64,000 nucleotides of DNA, taken from the NCBI RefSeq assembly GCF_030348825.1, contig NZ_JAUCES010000005.1, positions 1,240,001 to 1,304,000 of the forward strand. The letters are read 5' to 3'. Of the stretch, positions 33,010 to 41,990 are shown one piece after another. The notes below the pieces were generated by a model. The model was not told where the DNA came from, did not search any database, and saw nothing but the letters and a program-made list of their open reading frames with translations. This stretch comes from Fictibacillus sp. b24. Its GTDB lineage: Bacteria > Bacillota > Bacilli > Bacillales > Fictibacillaceae. The position numbers and the translations under genes are program-made. Position 1 is the first letter of the stretch, and every line of letters starts with the position of its first letter.

Positions 33010-33153
33010 GCCCGATTCCTCCTAAAAACTAAGAACTTTGTAAGTAAACAATCTATCTTTAAGGTGTCAATATATAGAATGGATTATGCACACGACATTT
33101 TGTCATATAGAGCTCGTCTTCTGTCATATGCTGACTTAAAGGGGGGTGAGTGC

Positions 33154-33756
33154 GTGCTAGACAATACAAGTGTGTATATCGAGGTGCTCAAGTTTAGTGG
33201 AATCTTTGCCCCTTTGCTGTTCATTCTTCTTCAGGCTTTCAGACAATTCTTTTTCCTGCCTGTAGGTCTTATCTGTCTGACAGGTGGAATTTTGTTCGGA
33301 GCCGTTGCGGGCACATTTTATTCTGTTATCGGTATCACCTTGTCGAGTGTTCTTTTTTACTGGGGTATGAAAAGCATGCCAAAGCTTATGAAAAAAGTAA
33401 AAAAACTGCAGAAAAAGTGGATCGGAAAAAGAATGCCATTCTCGGTTGGTCAGATTGCTATTTTAAAAATGGTCCCATTCATGCATTTCCATCTTTTAAG
33501 TCTTTGTCTGATTGAGATTTCATCAAATTTTAGAGAGTACACGAAGGCTAGTATTATTTCAAACATACCAATAGCCATTTTCTATTCCTCTTTTGGATCC
33601 GTACTGCTTTCACTGTCATTATTTACATCTCTTGCCGTTATAATTGGGTTATCCGTTCTGTTTTATCTATTAAGAAGAAAAGAATGGGTCATAAAATGGA
33701 GTGAATTTTTTGAAGAAGACAACGTAAAACGTGAAAAACAGCGCATGCCTGCATAG
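33154..33756 (+). CDS. ytxB: TVP38/TMEM64 (DedA-like) membrane protein
   Basis: A 200-residue membrane protein of the TVP38/SNARE-associated family, with about five helices. The FFLPVGLICLTGGILFGAVAGTFYSVIG block is the family core and PFMHFHLLSLCLIEISSNFREY the second. The family may flip lipids, but the job of this member is not known. The start is GTG 33154, six bases behind AAAGGGGGGTGA; longer frames back to 33064 lack a ribosome site. B. subtilis has its homologue ytxB near dnaI; here it lies opposite ythA. Confidence 0.75.
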   Translation: MLDNTSVYIEVLKFSGIFAPLLFILLQAFRQFFFLPVGLICLTGGILFGAVAGTFYSVIGITLSSVLFYWGMKSMPKLMKKVKKLQKKWIGKRMPFSVGQIAILKMVPFMHFHLLSLCLIEISSNFREYTKASIISNIPIAIFYSSFGSVLLSLSLFTSLAVIIGLSVLFYLLRRKEWVIKWSEFFEEDNVKREKQRMPA

Positions 33757-33773
33757 GGTATGCTTTTTTTTGT
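33741..33773 (+). terminator. Terminator after the TVP38 gene
   Basis: GCATGCC and GGGTATGC form an imperfect stem overlapping the stop codon, followed by a T-run. Confidence 0.6.
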
Positions 33774-33847
33774 TGAAATTAGAATAAATTCATCCTCGAA
33801 TGTAGATCAAGATAACGTTATAATAGCTTAGGAATGAAAGGCAGGGG

Positions 33848-34348
33848 ATGAACGTGGAGATTGAACGACTTTTTTCCATGCAAGATGAATTAAATTCACG
33901 AATCGTAAAAGAACATAACCTTGAGAATGCATCATTATCTGAACAAAGAAGATTGGCATTTCTTGTTGAACTTGGGGAGCTGGCAAACGAAACAAGATGC
34001 TTTAAATATTGGAGTAAACGTCCAGCATCTGAGAAAGAAGTAATTTTAGAGGAATATGTAGACGGACTGCATTTTGTATTATCCATCGGGCTAGACCTTG
34101 GTTTTACAAAGATCGAACTGTCAAATGAGGTAGAAATTCGAGGGGAAATGGACAAGATAGAGTTAAACAGTCTCTTTCTTTCTCTTTATCAATGGGGCTC
34201 TAAATCTTTATCGCACCAAGAGTTTCATGCGTTTTTTGATGAATTCTTAGGTTTAGGCGTAAAACTTGGCTTTTCATTTGAAGAGATTGAAACGGCTTAT
34301 TTTGATAAAAATGCTGTAAATCACGAGCGTCAGGATACAGGTTATTAA
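33848..34348 (+). CDS. Dimeric all-alpha dUTPase family protein
   Basis: Probably hydrolyses dUTP to dUMP, keeping uracil out of DNA. The 166-residue helical protein has the family's metal-binding sites: FLVELGELANETRCFKYW near residues 38-55 (E-x-x-E) and EEYVDGLHFVLSIGLDLG near 74-91 (E-x-x-D). These are the marks of the dimeric dUTPase/MazG-like superfamily, not of the trimeric enzyme. GGGG lies before the ATG at 33848. Another nucleotide of the same type could be the substrate. Confidence 0.85.
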   Translation: MNVEIERLFSMQDELNSRIVKEHNLENASLSEQRRLAFLVELGELANETRCFKYWSKRPASEKEVILEEYVDGLHFVLSIGLDLGFTKIELSNEVEIRGEMDKIELNSLFLSLYQWGSKSLSHQEFHAFFDEFLGLGVKLGFSFEEIETAYFDKNAVNHERQDTGY

Positions 34349-34374
34349 TACCATGATTGTCCTGCGCAAAATTT

Positions 34375-34571
34375 GATGCTCGTGGAAGTGGTTGATTTCC
34401 GTTCCAGGGGCTCGCTTTCCGCGGGGCGACCGGTGAGCCCCTTGCCGCTTTGCGCCGTTAAGGGTCTCACCTGACCGCTCGTCCCGCAGGAGTCTCGCAC
34501 CTTACACTCCAATCAATTTATCAAAGAAGAGCATTGAACAAAATGCTTCTAAAACAACAGAAGAGAGCCAA
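34375..34571 (+). repeat. Dispersed hairpin repeat, copy 6
   Basis: Core 34391-34517 (GTTGATTTCCGTTCC to CTCCAATCAAT), with loop CCGCTTTGCGCCGTTAAG close to that of copies 7 to 9. The 3' flank ends AAGAGAGCC near 34568. It lies between the dUTPase gene and the converging sspI. Confidence 0.85.
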
Positions 34572-34603
34572 AACTATATCAAGAGTAATAAAACAACAAA
34601 AAA

Positions 34604-34632
34604 ATAAAAAACCCGGAAATCCCGGGTTTTAC
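34604..34632 (-). terminator. Terminator of sspI
   Basis: AAACCCGG and CCCGGGTTT pair around AAAT with an A-run on the plus strand, i.e. a T-run for the minus-strand transcript. Confidence 0.85.
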
Positions 34633-34835
34633 TTTAAGCCATCAGATAGAGTTGTTAAAATTTCTTCCTTCTTTTGTTGATCTGAATTTTTCCAGATCAC
34701 TTCAAAAAGTACGCCAAGACCAGGAAGCATTTTTTCTTCTCCACTTTCGATTGCATCAACAATCGTATCTTGTAATTGCTCTTTATTGTTTCCAGTAACG
34801 TTATGCAATACTGCTTTTCTTAAATCAAGATTCAT
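34629..34835 (-). CDS. sspI: Small acid-soluble spore protein SspI
   Basis: A 68-residue minor SASP found in the spore core. The start [16 protein letters not shown] and the block [18 protein letters not shown] are diagnostic of SspI. The ATG is followed on the minus strand from AGAGGTGC. It lies divergently from ysgA, as in B. subtilis, where it is made in the forespore by sigma-G. Confidence 0.95.
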   Translation of the reverse strand: MNLDLRKAVLHNVTGNNKEQLQDTIVDAIESGEEKMLPGLGVLFEVIWKNSDQQKKEEILTTLSDGLK

Positions 34836-34943
34836 GGGATAAGCACCTCTATTAATTTTTTTCTTTTTTTATTGTGTACGTTATGAGTAAGTTTTATGAG
34901 GAAAAATATTAAATATTTATGATTTAAAGGAGTACACCTTATA

Positions 34944-35711
34944 ATGAAGCACATCGAATCAGAATCCAACGCTTCTTTAAAGCAATGGAAGAAGCTGCAT
35001 ACAAAAAAAGAGCGAGAAAGATCAGGCACATATTTGATTGAAGGCCCACATCTTATTGAAGAGGCAATAAAATCTGGTGCAAAGCTGCAGCATGTCATTA
35101 TTGAAGAAAATTTTGAAATAAATGAATCATGGCTAAAAGAAAAGTTTACGCTATGGTCGGTTCCGGCTAAATTGATGAAACAGCTTTCTGAAACAGAAAA
35201 GCCGCAAGGGATTGTGGCTGTATGTGAAATGATGGATCAGTCAGCAGAGCTTATAAAAGAAAATGGCCGTTACTTATTGATAGACGGAGTACAAGATCCA
35301 GGTAATCTTGGAACAATCATTCGTACAGCGGATAGTGCTGGACTTGATGGAGTCTTCTTAGGTGAGGGTACCGCAGACCTTTATAATGGTAAAACAGTTA
35401 GGTCTACTCAAGGTTCTCTTTATCATCTGCCGATTGTAAAAGCTGATCTTTTAGAGATTATCGAGCAATGTAAGGAGCGGAATATCACTGTACTTTCAAC
35501 TTCTCTGCAAGAAGCTGTCGACATGAGGAAAGCGCCAGAAGTTGAAGGTTTCGCCTTAATTGTTGGGAATGAAGGAGCCGGCGTGCAGGAAGTATTGCAG
35601 CAAGAATCGACGATGAATGTAAAGATACCTATTTTCGGAAGTGCTGAGTCACTAAACGTGTCCGTTGCTACAGGCATCCTTTTGTATGAATTACAGCGAA
35701 ATCGAACGTAA
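34944..35711 (+). CDS. ysgA: TrmH/SpoU family RNA 2'-O-methyltransferase
   Basis: SAM-dependent RNA methyltransferase of the SPOUT class; the exact rRNA or tRNA target is not known. The 255 residues begin with a substrate-binding domain (LIEGPHLIEEAIKSGAKL) and continue with the knot fold: LLIDGVQDPGNLGTIIRTADSAG near 110-132, VGNEGAGV near 206 and AESLNVSVATGILLYEL at the end, which hold motifs 1-3. AAAGGAG lies before the ATG. It stands before pheS as ysgA does in B. subtilis. Confidence 0.93.
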   Translation: MKHIESESNASLKQWKKLHTKKERERSGTYLIEGPHLIEEAIKSGAKLQHVIIEENFEINESWLKEKFTLWSVPAKLMKQLSETEKPQGIVAVCEMMDQSAELIKENGRYLLIDGVQDPGNLGTIIRTADSAGLDGVFLGEGTADLYNGKTVRSTQGSLYHLPIVKADLLEIIEQCKERNITVLSTSLQEAVDMRKAPEVEGFALIVGNEGAGVQEVLQQESTMNVKIPIFGSAESLNVSVATGILLYELQRNRT

Positions 35712-35725
35712 TTTGTTCCAAAGCG

Positions 35726-35755
35726 TTGCAATTGATGATTTTATTCATATATAAT
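35726..35755 (+). promoter_or_regulatory. pheST promoter
   Basis: TTGCAA and TATAAT, spacing 18, just behind ysgA and before the T-box. Confidence 0.65.
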
Positions 35756-35761
35756 GAAAAA

Positions 35762-36020
35762 GATGAATGAAATAGAGTAAAAAACAAAGATGGAGAAAAG
35801 TAAATAATGATTCCGCCAAAAAGGGAGGAAATGTCCTGGACTGCGAGCATTTCTTTGGTAGGTATTATTGAATTCACTCCTGAGTTGTCACCTGAAGGAT
35901 CTAAGTAGGGCTGACCGGTGAAGAGCCGTTATTGAAATGAAGTGAACAGTGTATTTTTCATTGTTAAATTGGGTGGTACCGCGAACTCCTCGTCCCTTAT
36001 TGGATGAGGAGTTTTTTATT
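35762..36020 (+). promoter_or_regulatory. T-box riboswitch for phenylalanine
   Basis: The T-box sequence AAATTGGGTGGTACCGCG is at 35966-35983, and the terminator ACTCCTCGTCC / GGATGAGGAGT plus T-run follows. A TTC triplet in TGAATTCACTCC (35873-35875) fits a Phe specifier. It controls pheST by read-through when tRNA-Phe is uncharged. Confidence 0.92.
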
Positions 36021-36041
36021 TTTTTAAGGAGGGGTTGCACG

Positions 36042-37076
36042 GTGAAAGACCGTTTAGAAGCTCTAAAAGTAGAAGCGATCGGCCAAATCAAAGAAAGCCA
36101 AGATTTAAAAGATCTTCAAGCTGTGAAAGTTGCTTATCTAGGTAAGAAAGGACCCATCACTGAAGTTTTAAAAGGAATGGGTAAATTATCCGCAGAAGAA
36201 CGTCCTGTAATCGGAGCATATGCCAACGAAGTGCGTGACAGCATTCAGCAGGAGCTTGATAAAAAACAGACTGAGCTGGAAAATGCAGCAATTTCAGAAA
36301 AACTGGCAAAAGAAACGCTCGATGTTTCATTACCAGGCAGACCTGTAAAGAAAGGTAATGCTCATCCGTTAACAGCGGTTGTAACAGAGATTGAAGATCT
36401 GTTTCTTAGCATGGGCTTTACCATTGCGGAAGGTCCAGAAGTAGAAACGGACTATTACAATTTCGAAGCGTTGAACTTGCCAAAAGGTCATCCGGCACGC
36501 GACATGCAGGATTCGTTCTTTATCACTGAAGACATTTTGCTTCGTACTCAAACGTCTCCAGTACAGGCTCGTACGATGGAAAAGCATGAGGGTCAAGGAC
36601 CTGTGAAAATTATCTCTCCAGGGAAGGTTTACCGCAGAGATAACGACGATGCAACACATTCTCATCAGTTCATGCAGATTGAAGGGCTTGTGGTTGATCA
36701 GAACGTTCGTTTAAGTGACTTAAAAGGAGTCCTTGAAACGTTTGCTAAGAAAATGTTTGGCGAAGATCGTAAAATCCGCCTGCGTCCAAGTTTTTTCCCT
36801 TTTACAGAACCGTCTGTTGAGATGGATATTTCATGTTTTAAGTGCAGTGGTAAAGGGTGTTCGATCTGTAAACAAACGGGATGGATTGAAATCTTAGGAG
36901 CGGGTATGGTTCATCCAAATGTTCTTGAGATGGCTGGATTTGATTCAAAGAAATACACAGGTTTTGCATTTGGTATGGGGCCAGAGCGTATCGCGATGCT
37001 CAAATACGGAATTGATGATATCCGTCATTTCTATGCGAACGATATCCGGTTTTTAAAACAATTCAAAAATGCATAA
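36042..37076 (+). CDS. pheS: Phenylalanine-tRNA ligase alpha subunit
   Basis: Catalytic subunit of the alpha2-beta2 enzyme. The start is GTG at 36042, with AAGGAGGGG upstream, giving 344 residues, the same as in B. subtilis; the longer frame from 35949 reads through the T-box terminator. Class II motifs are visible: motif 2 in [23 protein letters not shown] and motif 3 in [22 protein letters not shown] Cys cluster ([12 protein letters not shown]) lies near 265. It is followed by pheT after 18 bases. Confidence 0.97.
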   Translation: MKDRLEALKVEAIGQIKESQDLKDLQAVKVAYLGKKGPITEVLKGMGKLSAEERPVIGAYANEVRDSIQQELDKKQTELENAAISEKLAKETLDVSLPGRPVKKGNAHPLTAVVTEIEDLFLSMGFTIAEGPEVETDYYNFEALNLPKGHPARDMQDSFFITEDILLRTQTSPVQARTMEKHEGQGPVKIISPGKVYRRDNDDATHSHQFMQIEGLVVDQNVRLSDLKGVLETFAKKMFGEDRKIRLRPSFFPFTEPSVEMDISCFKCSGKGCSICKQTGWIEILGAGMVHPNVLEMAGFDSKKYTGFAFGMGPERIAMLKYGIDDIRHFYANDIRFLKQFKNA

Positions 37077-37094
37077 CTTGAGGAGGGGAATTAC

Positions 37095-39518
37095 ATGCTA
37101 ATCTCTTATAACTGGCTAAAAGAATATGTAAACATCGAAATCACTCCGTCTGAATTAGCAGACAGAATCACAAAAAGTGGTATTGAAGTTGAAATGGTCG
37201 AATCGTTAAATAAAGGAATCAGCGGAGTAGTTGTAGGATATGTTCAAGAATGTATCCAGCATCCTAACGCTGACAAACTTAGAGTTTGTAAAGTAGATGT
37301 CGGCCAAGGAGAAGTTTCTCAGATCGTTTGCGGTGCACCTAACGTGGCACAAGGTCAAAAGGTTGCCGTAGCGGTGCCTGGAGCAATTCTTCCAGGGAAC
37401 TTTAAAATTAAAAAAGCAAAACTTCGCGGAGAAGAATCACACGGTATGATTTGTTCTCTTCAAGAGTTAGGCGTAGACACAAAACTTGTACCAAAAGAAT
37501 ATTCAACAGGTATTTTTGTGATGCCTTCTGATGCAGAGCCAGGAAGCGATGCTTTGGAATACTTAAACCTGCATGATCACGTACTTGAATTAGGCCTAAC
37601 ACCAAACCGTGCTGATTGCTTAAATGTGATCGGTGTTGCATATGAAGTGGCAGCCATTCTTGAGCAGGAAGTGAAGCTTCCAAATCTTTCGATTGCAGCT
37701 ACAGAAGAAAAAGCAGAAGACTTTATTTCTGTTCACATCGATTCACTGGAAGATAATCCGTATTATGGAGCGATGATTATCTGTGATGTTAAGATTGGTC
37801 CTTCACCGCTTTGGATGCAGAATCGTTTAATGGCTTCTGGAATTCGTCCGATCAATAACATTGTTGATATTACAAATTATGTATTGCTGGAATATGGTCA
37901 GCCGCTTCACGCATTTGACTATAATCGTTTAGGTTCTAAAGAGATCGTTGTTCGCCGTGCAAATGAAGGAGAGCACATTCTTACACTTGATGATCAAGAT
38001 CGTACGCTCAAAGACACACACTTAGTGATTACAAACGGCAAAGATCCAATTGCTGTTGCTGGTGTGATGGGCGGAGCAACGAGTGAAGTGCAAAATGATA
38101 CGACGAATGTTCTTTTAGAGGCAGCTTATTTTGCTTCACAACGAGTAAGAGCAGCTTCTAAAGATCTAGGTTTACGCAGTGAAGCGAGTTCTAGATATGA
38201 AAAAGGCATTGATCGCAACCGTGTATACGCAGCAGCTGTGAGAGCGGCTGGATTAATGGCTGAACTTGCTGGCGGTAAAGTGGCTGAGGGAATTGTTGAA
38301 GCAGGAAAGCGTGAAGTAAACACATATAGCGTGAAGATGGACGTTTCTAGAATGAATGGTCTTCTCGGAACAGAAATTTCGTCTGAACAAACAGCAGCAA
38401 TCTTTGACAGACTTGGATTTTCATATAAAGAGGCAGATGGCCAGTTTGAAGTGGTTGTTCCTTCAAGAAGACCAGACATTACGATTGAAGCGGATCTGAT
38501 CGAAGAAGTAGGCCGTATTTACGGATATGACCGCATTCCAACGACATACCTTTTATCAGAAGCACGTCCTGGCGGATTAACAAAGAACCAGGCACAACGC
38601 CGTGACATTCGAACGTATCTTGAAGGTGCTGGACTTTATCAAGCTGTAACATATGCATTAACGACTCCAGCTAAATCCACACATTTTTCATTTAGCAGTG
38701 AAAAAGTATATCCGATTTCTGTTGCTCATCCTATGAGTGAAGAGCGAAGTACGCTAAGAATGAGCTTGCTGCCTCAGCTTCTTGAAGTGCTTCAATATAA
38801 CAGAAACCGTTCAATGGAAGATCTCGCTATTTATGAGATGGGCTCTGTGTTCATAAACCGTCAAGAAAAGTTGGCAGAACTTCCAGAGGAGTATGCATTT
38901 GTTTCTGGCGCAGTAACAGGTGTATTTAATGAACATCTGTGGCAAGGTGAAAGAAAGACAGTCGACTTTTATGTTCTAAAAGGAATTTTAGAAGGATTAA
39001 TGAACGAACTGAACCTTTCCGAACGCATCACATATGAAGCAGGCGAAATTGAAAATATGCATCCAGGAAGAACAGCCATCGTGAAACTTGATGGTATTTC
39101 TGTTGGATTTGTTGGTCAGCTTCACCCTGCACTCCAAAAAGAATTAGATTTAAAAGATACGTTTGTGTTCGAGTTGAACGCAACAAATCTTTTGGAGAAG
39201 GAAACAGATCAGATGGTATATCAGACATTGCCTCGTTATCCTTCTATCACACGTGATATTGCATTAGTTGTTGATCAAGAACTTCCAGCAGGTGATCTGA
39301 CAACCGTAATACAAGCCGCGGGTGGAGAATTGTTAAGAGAAGTAAATCTTTTTGATCTGTATGAAGGAGAAAAGATGGAGAAAGGTAAGAAATCACTTGC
39401 TTTCTCTTTAAAATACTTCGATCCAGAGCGTACACTTACAGATGAAGAAGTAGTAACGGCACATGATCGTGTATTGAAGAGCTTAGAAGAACGCTTTGGC
39501 GCTCAATTAAGAAAATAA
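37095..39518 (+). CDS. pheT: Phenylalanine-tRNA ligase beta subunit
   Basis: Non-catalytic and editing subunit, 807 residues. Domains: N-terminal tRNA-binding OB domain (about 40-150, [20 protein letters not shown]), B3/B4 editing domain, B5 DNA-binding-like domain, a class II-like core and the C-terminal ferredoxin-like anticodon domain (from about 710). [19 protein letters not shown] is a family signature. AGGAGGGG precedes the ATG. The gene is transcribed with pheS under T-box control. Confidence 0.97.
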   Translation: MLISYNWLKEYVNIEITPSELADRITKSGIEVEMVESLNKGISGVVVGYVQECIQHPNADKLRVCKVDVGQGEVSQIVCGAPNVAQGQKVAVAVPGAILPGNFKIKKAKLRGEESHGMICSLQELGVDTKLVPKEYSTGIFVMPSDAEPGSDALEYLNLHDHVLELGLTPNRADCLNVIGVAYEVAAILEQEVKLPNLSIAATEEKAEDFISVHIDSLEDNPYYGAMIICDVKIGPSPLWMQNRLMASGIRPINNIVDITNYVLLEYGQPLHAFDYNRLGSKEIVVRRANEGEHILTLDDQDRTLKDTHLVITNGKDPIAVAGVMGGATSEVQNDTTNVLLEAAYFASQRVRAASKDLGLRSEASSRYEKGIDRNRVYAAAVRAAGLMAELAGGKVAEGIVEAGKREVNTYSVKMDVSRMNGLLGTEISSEQTAAIFDRLGFSYKEADGQFEVVVPSRRPDITIEADLIEEVGRIYGYDRIPTTYLLSEARPGGLTKNQAQRRDIRTYLEGAGLYQAVTYALTTPAKSTHFSFSSEKVYPISVAHPMSEERSTLRMSLLPQLLEVLQYNRNRSMEDLAIYEMGSVFINRQEKLAELPEEYAFVSGAVTGVFNEHLWQGERKTVDFYVLKGILEGLMNELNLSERITYEAGEIENMHPGRTAIVKLDGISVGFVGQLHPALQKELDLKDTFVFELNATNLLEKETDQMVYQTLPRYPSITRDIALVVDQELPAGDLTTVIQAAGGELLREVNLFDLYEGEKMEKGKKSLAFSLKYFDPERTLTDEEVVTAHDRVLKSLEERFGAQLRK

Positions 39519-39526
39519 TTGTTGAA

Positions 39527-39560
39527 GAAGCTGGTTCATCAAGAGATGGACCAGTTTTTT
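39527..39560 (+). terminator. Terminator after pheT
   Basis: CTGGTTCAT and ATGGACCAG pair imperfectly around CAAGAG, followed by a T-run. Confidence 0.8.
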
Positions 39561-39573
39561 GTCTTTATTATTA

Positions 39574-39612
39574 GGCTGTTTTTGTATACTTTGCCGTTCT
39601 TGAAAATGGTTT
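39574..39612 (+). repeat. Solo 5' end of the dispersed repeat
   Basis: GGCTGTTTTTGTATACTTTG followed by CCGTTCTTGAAAATGG matches the 5' flank of the full copies (for example near 61139 and 7283), but the core is absent. Confidence 0.6.
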
Positions 39613-39686
39613 CAATGTGAACTGGACAATTTTATGTGATAGGGGATCATTTTTATGTGATGGATTTCATTTTTTATGTGATTAGA
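39613..39686 (+). repeat. Periodic repeat with ATGTGAT every 21 bases
   Basis: ATGTGA occurs at 39615, 39634, 39655 and 39676, with a shared TTTTTATGTGAT unit in the last three. It directly follows the solo repeat end and lies between the two converging terminators. Confidence 0.65.
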
Positions 39687-39721
39687 ACTTTATAGTAACC
39701 AATGGCGGATGCTCGCTCTAC

Positions 39722-39758
39722 GAAAAAGAGGATGATTCCTTATGGATTCATCCTCTCT
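39722..39758 (-). terminator. Terminator of rnhC
   Basis: GAGGATGA and TCATCCTC pair; on the minus strand the stem is followed by TTTTTCG. Confidence 0.85.
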
Positions 39759-39763
39759 GCCTC

Positions 39764-40708
39764 TTAAATCTTCTTTTTACGCAATAAATTTAGCGCTTTT
39801 TGGGTATTTGCAAAATGCTTTTTGGTTGCTGTATCAAAAACAGACTGTCCGAACTTCTCAACAAGCTCTGCCGCTTTAACATCGACATGAGGACCTGCTC
39901 CTTTTGGGATTATAGTATTGAAGCGAGCCCCTAGTTTATCCATCTCATTTAAGAAGCTGTATCTTGCCAAAATAGAAGCGGCCGCCACCGCAAGATGAAT
40001 GGATTCACCTTTTGTCGCAAAATAGAGACCTTCTTTTAAAAGGTTTTTCTCTTTCGTTAAATAGTTAAAGTAAACACCAGGTTCGCAAAATTGATCTACT
40101 AATATGCCTTCAATCTCTTCTCCTTCAATTTTAGCTTTTACATTTTGAAGAGCGCGATTATGAAGAATCGCTTTAATCTTTCCTTGAGTCATTCCTTTTT
40201 GCTGCAGTTCATTGTACTTTTCATTGTTTAGTACAAGCAGAGAATAAGGGACGGTGTGAATCAGCTCTTTTGCGATTTGAATGATCTGTTTATCGTTTAA
40301 GTGCTTCGAATCTTTAACCCCAAGTTCCCTTACCAGATCTAGCTGATCTCTTGATACATACGCTGCAGCAACTGTCATCGGACCAAAATAATCACCTGTG
40401 CCAACTTCATCGCTTCCGATCATAGATAACTCAGCGGCATTTTGCGGCGGTGCATAGCGATGTGCTGGTTTAGCTGTTTTGCTTTTTTCCTTAGAGGGTG
40501 CGACTTGACCTGAAAATTTTTGAGACGCTTCCTCGGCCCCTTTTCCTTGAAACAGGACTTTCCCTGAATGATAGGCCGTTACCGTGCAATCTGTAAGTTT
40601 AGCCGAAAAAACGGCTCCAGGAGGTGTTTTAGGTGAGAGGACTTGTAAAAGTTCTTTTTTCATTGCTAGAATTTCCGAGTTCGTCATTTTTTTTACTACA
40701 TGAGCCAT
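39764..40708 (-). CDS. rnhC: Ribonuclease HIII
   Basis: Cuts the RNA strand of RNA-DNA hybrids. The 314 residues have an N-terminal TBP-like substrate-binding domain (1-85), a Lys-rich linker, and the catalytic domain with GSDEVGTGDYFGP near 98-110 (first Asp-Glu pair), GVKDSKHLND near 134, and the ILVDQF block holding the third acid. The N-terminal extension separates HIII from RNase HII. It runs opposite to pheT and divergently from zapA, as in B. subtilis. Confidence 0.96.
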   Translation of the reverse strand: MAHVVKKMTNSEILAMKKELLQVLSPKTPPGAVFSAKLTDCTVTAYHSGKVLFQGKGAEEASQKFSGQVAPSKEKSKTAKPAHRYAPPQNAAELSMIGSDEVGTGDYFGPMTVAAAYVSRDQLDLVRELGVKDSKHLNDKQIIQIAKELIHTVPYSLLVLNNEKYNELQQKGMTQGKIKAILHNRALQNVKAKIEGEEIEGILVDQFCEPGVYFNYLTKEKNLLKEGLYFATKGESIHLAVAAASILARYSFLNEMDKLGARFNTIIPKGAGPHVDVKAAELVEKFGQSVFDTATKKHFANTQKALNLLRKKKI

Positions 40709-40864
40709 GCGTATTTTCCTCCTATGAATGAAGAGATTTCCAAATATATCAAAAAAAAGCTACGATAGAACAGAAATATTTTCAACTATGTACGATATTT
40801 GATAAGATAAAGATTAGAGTATTCATTAAATGAATGATCCTTTTTATGATAAGGAGGTTATTTT

Positions 40865-41128
40865 GTGGCGGAAGACAAAAATAAAAACCGTACTACGGTC
40901 GAGATTTATGGCCAACGTTATGTAATTGCAGGGACCGAAACTTCCAGCCACATTCATTTAGTAGCTGATAAAGTAGATTTGAAAATGAGAGAAATTCAAT
41001 CTCATAATCGGTTTCTCGATACGAAACAACTTGCTGTACTAACAGCAGTAAATACAATGAGTGAATATTTAAAGATTAAAGAAGAGCTGAAAAAATTGCA
41101 ACAGCGAATTGGAAAAGAGGAAAGATAG
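40865..41128 (+). CDS. zapA: Cell division protein ZapA
   Basis: FtsZ-associated protein that stabilises the Z-ring. The 87-residue chain starts at GTG 40865, behind AAGGAGG, with TTVEIYGQRYVIAGTE as the family's N-terminal strand region, followed by the coiled-coil half (LAVLTAVNTMSEYLKIKEELKKLQQR). Its stop is directly followed by the yshB start, which indicates translational coupling. Confidence 0.94.
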   Translation: MAEDKNKNRTTVEIYGQRYVIAGTETSSHIHLVADKVDLKMREIQSHNRFLDTKQLAVLTAVNTMSEYLKIKEELKKLQQRIGKEER

Positions 41129-41129
41129 C

Positions 41130-41666
41130 ATGTTAGATTTAATTTTATTTGTCATATTAATTGGCGGTTTTTTGATTGGATTAAAACGCGGTTTCATTAT
41201 GCAACTGGTACACTTGATCGGGTTTATTGCCGCTTACATTGTTGCTTATCTGTATTATGACGATTTAGCTCCAAAGCTGGAGTTATGGATTCCATACCCT
41301 TCTTCAAATGATAGTTCGGTATCATTTCTGCTGAACAGTATATCACTAGAACAGGCATACTATAATGCCATTGCTTTTGCTGTTCTGTTTTTTGCGACAA
41401 AGATTATTTTGCAAATTCTTGGTTCAATGCTCGATTTTCTTGCCAACCTGCCAATCCTGCATACATTTAATAGATGGTTTGGTGGCTTATTAGGCTTTGT
41501 AGAAGTATATCTGATTGTGTTTATTTTGTTGTATATCGCAACATTAGTACCGATTGAAGCCTTTCAAGCTCATTATGAAAATTCATGGATCGCACAGGGA
41601 ATGGTCAAAAACACCCCCGTATTTTCTGAGTCAGTAAAGGAAATGTGGATGAAACATATGGCATAA
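41130..41666 (+). CDS. yshB: CvpA family membrane protein
   Basis: A 178-residue membrane protein with four hydrophobic helices (about 2-20, 25-45, 80-105, 120-145). MLDLILFVILIGGFLIGLKRGF is the CvpA family beginning. In E. coli CvpA is linked to colicin V secretion and envelope function, but its role here is unknown. The ATG is one base after the zapA stop; reading from 41109 would overlap zapA. A strong terminator follows. Confidence 0.92.
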   Translation: MLDLILFVILIGGFLIGLKRGFIMQLVHLIGFIAAYIVAYLYYDDLAPKLELWIPYPSSNDSSVSFLLNSISLEQAYYNAIAFAVLFFATKIILQILGSMLDFLANLPILHTFNRWFGGLLGFVEVYLIVFILLYIATLVPIEAFQAHYENSWIAQGMVKNTPVFSESVKEMWMKHMA

Positions 41667-41698
41667 CTTCTCCCAAAGCGGAGAAGTTTTTTTGTCTT
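41667..41698 (+). terminator. Terminator after yshB
   Basis: AACTTCTCC and GGAGAAGTT pair around CAAAGC, followed by a T-run. Confidence 0.9.
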
Positions 41699-41915
41699 TT
41701 CTGTTTACATTTATACTCTGTTGTTCTTGAAAGTGGTTGATTTCCGCTCCAGGTTGCTCGCTTTCCGCGGGGCGTGCGGTGAGCCTCCTGCCGCTTTGCG
41801 CCATTAGGAGTCTCCACCTGACCGCTCGTCCCGCAGGAGTCTCGCACCTTGCGCTCCAATCAACTTGCAAATGAAGAGGAAAAAATTCGAAAACAACAAT
41901 TCTTTAAAAAATAGC
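41698..41915 (+). repeat. Dispersed hairpin repeat, copy 7
   Basis: Core 41735-41864 (GTTGATTTCCGCTCC to CTCCAATCAAC), arms GCGGGGCGTGCGGTGAG and CACCTGACCGCTCGTCCCGC, loop CCGCTTTGCGCC. The 3' flank AATGAAGAGGAAAAAATTCG and AATAGCC matches copies 8 and 9. It fills the gap between yshB and polX. Confidence 0.88.
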
Positions 41916-41990
41916 CATAAAAAGTACAACACAAAAGAAAACATACGTTGTCTTTCTAGCCTTACAATTAACAAAAGAGGAGAGCTCATT

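Noticed and set aside
33100-33129. Direct repeat TGTCATAT with a 21-base step before the TVP38 gene
   Set aside because: The repeats coincide with a plausible -35 (TTGTCA) and -10 (TCATAT) spaced by 18 bases, so a promoter explains them.
39599-39616. Palindrome TTGAAAATGGTTTCAA as a cre site
   Set aside because: It lies between two converging terminators with no promoter and is partly the solo end of the dispersed repeat; the central CG of cre is missing.
41605-41870. Minus-strand open frames containing a QVETPNGAKR-like peptide at copies 7, 8 and 9
   Set aside because: The peptide is the translation of the hairpin repeat arms. Copies differ by frameshifting insertions and have no consistent start or ribosome site, so structure, not protein, is conserved.
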